Positions 60,099 to 64,000 of a stretch of DNA of 64,000 nt are shown piece after piece. This DNA is from Fimenecus sp963624605 (GTDB lineage Bacteria; Bacillota; Clostridia; Oscillospirales; Acutalibacteraceae). The notes beneath the pieces were generated by a model. The model worked only from the letters and a program-made list of their open reading frames with translations, was not told the origin of the DNA and made no database searches. Numbering within the stretch: the first letter of the stretch is position 1; each line of letters begins with the position of its first letter. The position numbers and the translations under genes were made by a program. The stretch is from the NCBI GenBank assembly GCA_963624605.1, contig CAVFQD010000002.1, positions 5,577 to 69,576 on the forward strand. Reading direction: 5' to 3'.

Positions 60099-60555
60099 TT
60101 ATTTTTCACGGCTTAAAGTAAAAAGAGTGAAAATTCTTGAAAATTTCGTGATGTTCATCAAATACCTGCGAACGCAGATTGAGTTTTCCAAACAGCCGCT
60201 TGAAAAGATAATCGAACAAGCCGTTGCCTCAGGCGAATTTGAAAACTGCGGATTTTTAAAACTTTGCCTTGATAAGCTTAAAAAAGGTGTTGCACTGCCC
60301 GTGGCGTGGAAGGCTTCGGCAGAGGAATTTCAAGATCAATCTCCGATTACCAAGGAGGACTGCCGAATATTTAAGGATTTTTCAAATGCTCTCGGATCAA
60401 GTGATACGGGCGGTCAGATAAGAAATTGCGACACTTATATCGGAATACTTGAATTAGACATCGGAGTGCTGCAAAAATCTACCGATAAATCCGTAAAGAT
60501 AATAAACACACTCAGCTTGTTTGCGGCGGCGTTCGTAATCATTTTCTTTATTTAG
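60043..60555 (+). CDS. spoIIIAB: Stage III sporulation protein AB
   Basis: 170 residues from ATG 60043 (AGGCGGTGA upstream; ATG 60046 is an alternative), overlapping spoIIIAA by 56 nt. N-terminal membrane segment (about 4-18) and a C-terminal one (about 153-170), with a helical middle (MFIKYLRTQIEFSKQPLEKIIEQAV) typical of SpoIIIAB and related to type II secretion GspF-like subunits. Confidence 0.92.
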   Translation: MMKLFGIILTAAVICITGNYFSRLKVKRVKILENFVMFIKYLRTQIEFSKQPLEKIIEQAVASGEFENCGFLKLCLDKLKKGVALPVAWKASAEEFQDQSPITKEDCRIFKDFSNALGSSDTGGQIRNCDTYIGILELDIGVLQKSTDKSVKIINTLSLFAAAFVIIFFI

Positions 60556-60563
60556 GAGTAATT

Positions 60564-60758
60564 ATGGAAATAGGATTTATATTGAAAATTGCGGGAATAG
60601 GAATTATCGTTGCGGTGCTCAATCAGGTGCTTGTCAAAACGGGGCGTGACGACTATGCGATGCTTACTGTAATTGCGGGGATAATCGTTGCAGTACTTAT
60701 GATTATTCCGCAGATATCATCGCTTGTATCAACCGTTAAATCGGTGTTTGATTTCTGA
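60564..60758 (+). CDS. spoIIIAC: Stage III sporulation protein AC
   Basis: 64 residues, two membrane segments; IGFILKIAGIGIIVAVLNQVLVKTGRDDYAML is diagnostic of SpoIIIAC. Membrane component of the feeding channel. TAGGAG precedes ATG. Confidence 0.94.
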   Translation: MEIGFILKIAGIGIIVAVLNQVLVKTGRDDYAMLTVIAGIIVAVLMIIPQISSLVSTVKSVFDF

Positions 60759-60759
60759 T

Positions 60760-61140
60760 ATGCTGAAGGTTTTTGCTCTGGTTGCGTGTTGTCTTGCATT
60801 GCTTATTTATTTTAAGCAGATAAAGCCCGAATTTTCATATCTTTTGAGACTGTGTGTGATAATTGCGGTTTTCGGCTTTATTATAAGCGGAATATCGTCG
60901 CTTGCGGAAAATCTCACTTCACGGTTTTCGGATTTTCAGAGTATGAGCTCATATACAAAAATATGCCTGAAAATTCTCGGTATAAGCCTTGCAACGCAGG
61001 CGGTGTCCGATATTTGCAAGGACTGCGGAGAAAGCGCACTGTCGTCTCTTACGGAGACTGTCGGAAAGGTCGTTATTGTAATTCTTGTTTTCCCGATTGC
61101 GGAAAGATTGCTTGAATTGAGCATAGGATTGTTGTCATGA
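60760..61140 (+). CDS. spoIIIAD: Stage III sporulation protein AD
   Basis: 126 residues from ATG 60760, 1 nt after the spoIIIAC stop, probably translated by coupling since no strong ribosome site is seen. Four membrane segments; 'IKPEFSYLLRLCVIIAVF' and 'DICKDCGESALSSLTETVGKVVIV' match SpoIIIAD. Stop overlaps the next ATG (ATGA). Confidence 0.92.
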   Translation: MLKVFALVACCLALLIYFKQIKPEFSYLLRLCVIIAVFGFIISGISSLAENLTSRFSDFQSMSSYTKICLKILGISLATQAVSDICKDCGESALSSLTETVGKVVIVILVFPIAERLLELSIGLLS

Positions 61141-62240
61141 AGATAAAAAAAATACTTGCCGTAATGCTTTTTGTACTTTCATTTACATTTTTAATGTCCG
61201 TTGAAAGCTTTGCGGCAACCGATGAAAGCTACAAACAGATATACGAACGGATAAACGAAGAGGGGCGTACGCTTCTGAGTGACGCCGGGATAAACGATGT
61301 TGATTTTGAAGAGCTTATGAGCCTGTCGCCGAAAAAGGTGTTCACGGCAATAATAAGCGTCGCAAAGGGAAGCTATAAGCAGCCGTTGACGGTGTTTGTG
61401 ACGCTTGTGGGATTTTTTATTGCGACGGCGCTTGTGAAATCGTCGGGCGGCAGACTGGGCGATAAAAATGAGATGTTTTCGCTTTTTGAAACTGCTTTTG
61501 CGCTGTCGGTAACATCCGTCCCGTTGACCCAAACCGTTTCCGCGGCAATATCATCCGTAAAGACCGTTGCGAATTTTATGCTCGCTTACATACCCGTTTT
61601 TACAGGGCTTATTTCCGCAAGCGGACAGCCGATAACCTCTTTTGCTTACAGCTCGGCAGTGCTTACATTTGCAGAGATTGCGGTAAAGGGAACAGATACT
61701 TTTATTATTCCTCTGATTGCCGTTATGACCTGCCTTAATATATATTCTTCATTAAACGGCGGTATTGACCTGACGAAAATCACATCTGTTCTGAAAAAGC
61801 TGATAACCGTCACTCTGTCCGTAACAGCCACGGTTTTTGTGGGACTTGTAAACATAAAGGGCAATCTTTCGTCATCTGCCGACTCGCTTGCGATAAAGGG
61901 TGCAAAAGCAGCTTCGGGAAGCGTGATACCGATAATCGGCGGAGCGGTGGGGGATGCTCTCGGAGCGGTTCTCGGGTCGTTTTCACTGATAAAAAGCGTA
62001 TTTGGCGTGTTTGGTATTGCGGCGATTGCGGTAACCGTGCTTCCGTCGGTTATTCAGCTGTTGTTGTGGTATTTGTTTCTGTCGTTTTCATCGGCTGTCT
62101 GTTCCTCGTTTGACAACGGAGTGTGCGCCAAGGTGCTCGATACGGTCTGTTCGATGATTTCGCTTATAAATGTATTTATCGTTTTCGTGGCGACCGTGTT
62201 TATACTTACGACGGGCACAGTGTTAAGCCTGAGGAGTTGA
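61137..62240 (+). CDS. spoIIIAE: Stage III sporulation protein AE
   Basis: 367 residues: signal peptide (1-26, ESFAA), then a large polytopic part with seven or so membrane segments. 'GASVIPIIGGAVGDALG'-like sequence (SGSVIPIIGGAVGDALGAVLGS) and an LSFSSAVCSSFDN segment are family features. Channel component. Overlaps spoIIIAD by 4 nt. Confidence 0.94.
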   Translation: MKIKKILAVMLFVLSFTFLMSVESFAATDESYKQIYERINEEGRTLLSDAGINDVDFEELMSLSPKKVFTAIISVAKGSYKQPLTVFVTLVGFFIATALVKSSGGRLGDKNEMFSLFETAFALSVTSVPLTQTVSAAISSVKTVANFMLAYIPVFTGLISASGQPITSFAYSSAVLTFAEIAVKGTDTFIIPLIAVMTCLNIYSSLNGGIDLTKITSVLKKLITVTLSVTATVFVGLVNIKGNLSSSADSLAIKGAKAASGSVIPIIGGAVGDALGAVLGSFSLIKSVFGVFGIAAIAVTVLPSVIQLLLWYLFLSFSSAVCSSFDNGVCAKVLDTVCSMISLINVFIVFVATVFILTTGTVLSLRS

Positions 62241-62241
62241 A

Positions 62242-62691
62242 ATGAGTGAAATTAAATTGTGGGCGCTCAACCTGTGCGCCGTACTGCTGCTTACGGCGCT
62301 GATAAACTATCTTGTCCCGAAAGGGAATGTCAAAAAAATATGCGAAACGGCGTTTTCGATTATCATACTTGCCGTGTTCTGCGTACCGTTTTTTCAAATG
62401 AAGAACATTGACACGACCTATCTTAATTCCGATATTGACAGCTTTATGACGGAAAAATTCGATTATTCGTCGTCCTATGACAAGGCTGTAAAAACAGCGG
62501 TCGAAAAAGTGCTTGACGACAACAAAATCGGGTATTCGGAAATCGCGGTTCAGTCAAAAACAGAGAACGGCGAATACATACTCGAAAAGGTGAACGTGAC
62601 GCTTGAAAACGCAGAAGACGCCGAGCGTGCCGTTTCGCTTATAAGGGATAATCTTAAAATTGACAACAGCGTAATTTTTACGGGTGATTAA
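62242..62691 (+). CDS. spoIIIAF: Stage III sporulation protein AF
   Basis: 149 residues, two N-terminal membrane segments (about 8-25 and 35-52) with the conserved LVPKGNVKKICETAFSIIILAVF, then an exported ring-building-motif-like domain. Begins 1 nt after spoIIIAE, ends directly before spoIIIAG. Confidence 0.92.
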   Translation: MSEIKLWALNLCAVLLLTALINYLVPKGNVKKICETAFSIIILAVFCVPFFQMKNIDTTYLNSDIDSFMTEKFDYSSSYDKAVKTAVEKVLDDNKIGYSEIAVQSKTENGEYILEKVNVTLENAEDAERAVSLIRDNLKIDNSVIFTGD

Positions 62692-63234
62692 ATGAAACTT
62701 GCAAAACTGAAAGAAACGGTAAAAAACGATAAAAAGCTTACAATGCTTATCATAATCGGTGTTTTCGGAGTGTTGCTTTTGATAGTCTCCGAAATAACCG
62801 ACAAGCCGCAGAGCACGGAAAACACAAAGACTGACGCCAAGACCGTAACGCAGGCGGAATATGAAAAGGAGCTTGAAGAACGGCTTGAAAATATAGTATC
62901 CTCGGTTGACGGAGCGGGCAGGGCGCAGGTAATGATTACACTTAAATCAAGCGAGGAAAACAAGTACGCGATAAATTCTTCGTCGGAGAATCAGACCTCC
63001 GACGGTAAATCACAGTCAAAAAGCGAGAACGACTATGTTGTAATAGACAGCTCGTCGGGCGATTCGTGCGTTATATTGAGGACCGAGTCGCCGCAGATAC
63101 AGGGTGTTGTCGTGGTTTGCGACGGAGGTGATAACAGTAAAGTAAAAAATGATGTAACCAATGCCGTCAGCGCTTTGCTCGGCATAAATGTAAATCATAT
63201 TTCGGTATTGAAAATGAAAACTTCGGAGGGCTAA
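62692..63234 (+). CDS. spoIIIAG: Stage III sporulation protein AG
   Basis: 180 residues, one membrane segment (about 17-36) and an exported domain with 'LEERLENIVSSVDGAGRAQVMITL', 'QGVVVVCDGG' and 'VKNDVTNAVSALLGINVNHISVLKM', the SpoIIIAG ring-building fold that forms a large-pore ring between membranes. GGGTGAT precedes ATG. Confidence 0.95.
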   Translation: MKLAKLKETVKNDKKLTMLIIIGVFGVLLLIVSEITDKPQSTENTKTDAKTVTQAEYEKELEERLENIVSSVDGAGRAQVMITLKSSEENKYAINSSSENQTSDGKSQSKSENDYVVIDSSSGDSCVILRTESPQIQGVVVVCDGGDNSKVKNDVTNAVSALLGINVNHISVLKMKTSEG

Positions 63235-63235
63235 T

Positions 63236-63769
63236 ATGAGTTTAACGGTAAAAAGAAAGCAGATTGTAGCGGCTTCGCTTGTTGTAGCGCTTGCAGCGGC
63301 GATGTTCGTGAATTGGTATTACACAAGACCTGTGTCAGCGGAAAACGAGCCGGAGGTTGCTTCAACCACGGAGCATTCGGCAAATCTCGGAGACGCATAT
63401 TATGTCAATGCTTCGGGGGTCACCGACGAATACTTTTCACAGGCACAGCTCAACAGGGCAAAGTCGCAGGAGGAGTCTAAGCAGGCGCTGATGTCGGTTA
63501 TCGAAAATGCGCAGGCGGACGAGGAGAGCAAGAAAAACGCAAACGCCTCACTTGAAAAGCTCAGCCAAAACATAGTCCTTGAAAGCGAAATTGAGAGCCT
63601 TATAAAGGCAAAAACGGGCGGAAATGTGTTTGTGTCGCTCGGCGACTCTGCTGAAATAGTTTTGCAAAAAGGAACGCTCAACGATGAGGTTTGTGTGCAG
63701 ATTAAGGACATAATAAACAACAAAACCGATATTTCTTTGGAAAAAATTACGATTATAGAATCAAAATAG
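63236..63769 (+). CDS. spoIIIAH: Stage III sporulation protein AH
   Basis: 177 residues, N-terminal membrane anchor (about 9-28, ending NWYYTRP) and an exported helical plus ring-building domain; C-terminal 'VFVSLGDSAEIVLQKGTLNDEVCVQIKDIINNKTDISLEKITII' is characteristic. In Bacillus it binds SpoIIQ on the forespore side. GGAGG precedes ATG. Last gene of the spoIIIA operon. Confidence 0.94.
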   Translation: MSLTVKRKQIVAASLVVALAAAMFVNWYYTRPVSAENEPEVASTTEHSANLGDAYYVNASGVTDEYFSQAQLNRAKSQEESKQALMSVIENAQADEESKKNANASLEKLSQNIVLESEIESLIKAKTGGNVFVSLGDSAEIVLQKGTLNDEVCVQIKDIINNKTDISLEKITIIESK

Positions 63770-63797
63770 TTGTTTATTTTTCAGTTTGTGGTATAAT
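63770..63797 (+). promoter_or_regulatory. Promoter of the Asp23/Gls24 gene
   Basis: TTGTTT, 16-bp spacer, TATAAT with extended TG (TGGTATAAT). Predicted start near 63804. Confidence 0.65.
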
Positions 63798-63820
63798 AAG
63801 CGATGAAAGGTGGTCATTCG

Positions 63821-64000
63821 ATGAGACTTTTTAACCGAGCATCGCAGAGCGAGCTTGTTATTTCAGACGAGGTTATCGCAAAAATTGCAGCAAGCGCCGT
63901 TGAAGAGGTTGAGGGCTTCGGTTCTTTCTCTCACAGAGCGCCCGACATTAAAAGCCAGTCCGCAGCGCAGAAATCGGTCAGGGTCTGGAGCCTTGATAAT
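63821..64000 (+). CDS. Asp23/Gls24 family envelope-stress protein (3' partial)
   Basis: Open from ATG 63821 (AAAGGTGG upstream) to the window end, 60 codons. The N-terminus reads MRLFNRASQSELVISDEVIAKIAASAVEEVEGF, the Asp23 pattern of I-S-D-E-V-I-x-x-I-A-x-x-A-x-x-x-V-x-G. Family members (YqhY/AmaP type) associate with the membrane and affect cell-wall or lipid homeostasis. The position after spoIIIAH and before nusB/xse genes is the usual one in Clostridia. Confidence 0.88.
   Translation, partial: MRLFNRASQSELVISDEVIAKIAASAVEEVEGFGSFSHRAPDIKSQSAAQKSVRVWSLDN

Noticed and set aside
1..64000. Prophage, IS element, integron, CRISPR or tRNA/rRNA genes
   Set aside because: No transposase, integrase, phage structural gene, spaced repeat array or tRNA/rRNA-like sequence was recognised; a software scan would be needed to exclude small elements.

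Overview
The window looks like chromosome of an anaerobic, endospore-forming Clostridia bacterium, most likely a gut Oscillospiraceae/Ruminococcaceae member. The evidence is a complete spoIIIAA-AH operon plus spoIIR, Firmicutes-style -35/-10 promoters, intrinsic terminators with T-tracts, strong AGGAGG-type ribosome sites, and gene content such as DUF5685, DUF4830, Mbeg1-like, EFR1 ferredoxin and ATC-hydrolase-like proteins. Genes are dense, mostly on the + strand, and no phage, IS element, tRNA, rRNA or CRISPR array is visible. Assignments rest on reading motifs and protein sequence by eye; no database search was run.

Layout. 1-2.1 kb: end of a TasA/CalY-like SipW-type secreted protein with a repetitive beta-rich tail, then a second protein with a SipW-type motif. 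2.3-3.7 kb: tandem ATC-hydrolase-family paralogues. 4.1-5.9 kb: LOG-family protein, DUF554 membrane protein and GNAT acetyltransferase. 6.0-7.9 kb: ammonium transporter fused to a P-II domain behind a leader terminator. 8.0-10.4 kb: EFR1 ferredoxin/flavodoxin, NMN transporter PnuC behind an attenuator-like leader, AlkD-like protein. 10.4-17.0 kb: GH36 alpha-galactosidase, phosphohexomutase, NifU-like mini-protein and GH38 alpha-mannosidase, all without signal peptides. 17.1-22.8 kb: xanthine phosphoribosyltransferase followed by a BMP-type nucleoside ABC importer. 22.8-28.6 kb: DUF1003 protein, HAD phosphatase, then PhoB-PhoR and a Na/Pi cotransporter with 11-bp-phased Pho-box-like repeats. 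28.6-33.2 kb: Mbeg1-like protein, M-box riboswitch with a 29-codon ORF and mgtE, polysaccharide deacetylase, HPr.

33.2-43.6 kb: housekeeping (uvrC, HAD phosphatase, rsmD, coaD, coiled-coil protein, DUF4830, rsuA-type synthase, spoIIR), then GH20 hexosaminidase, a second Na/Pi cotransporter and DegV. 43.6-46.6 kb: a PHP protein and, divergent from it, a cobalamin riboswitch controlling two exported proteins that together resemble the two domains of animal transcobalamin/intrinsic factor. 46.7-49.7 kb: metF-like reductase, DUF5685 protein, a J-domain protein lacking HPD, and a membrane protein. 49.7-56.0 kb: radC, nadE, uvrB, uvrA. 56.1-59.0 kb: YfhO on the minus strand. 59.1-63.8 kb: spoIIIAA-AH, then the start of an Asp23/Gls24 gene.

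The most notable system is the B12-riboswitch-controlled split transcobalamin-like pair. Other points of interest are the terminator-containing leaders of pnuC and amt, the small ORF between the M-box terminator and mgtE, the Pho-box repeats, and the J-domain protein without HPD.
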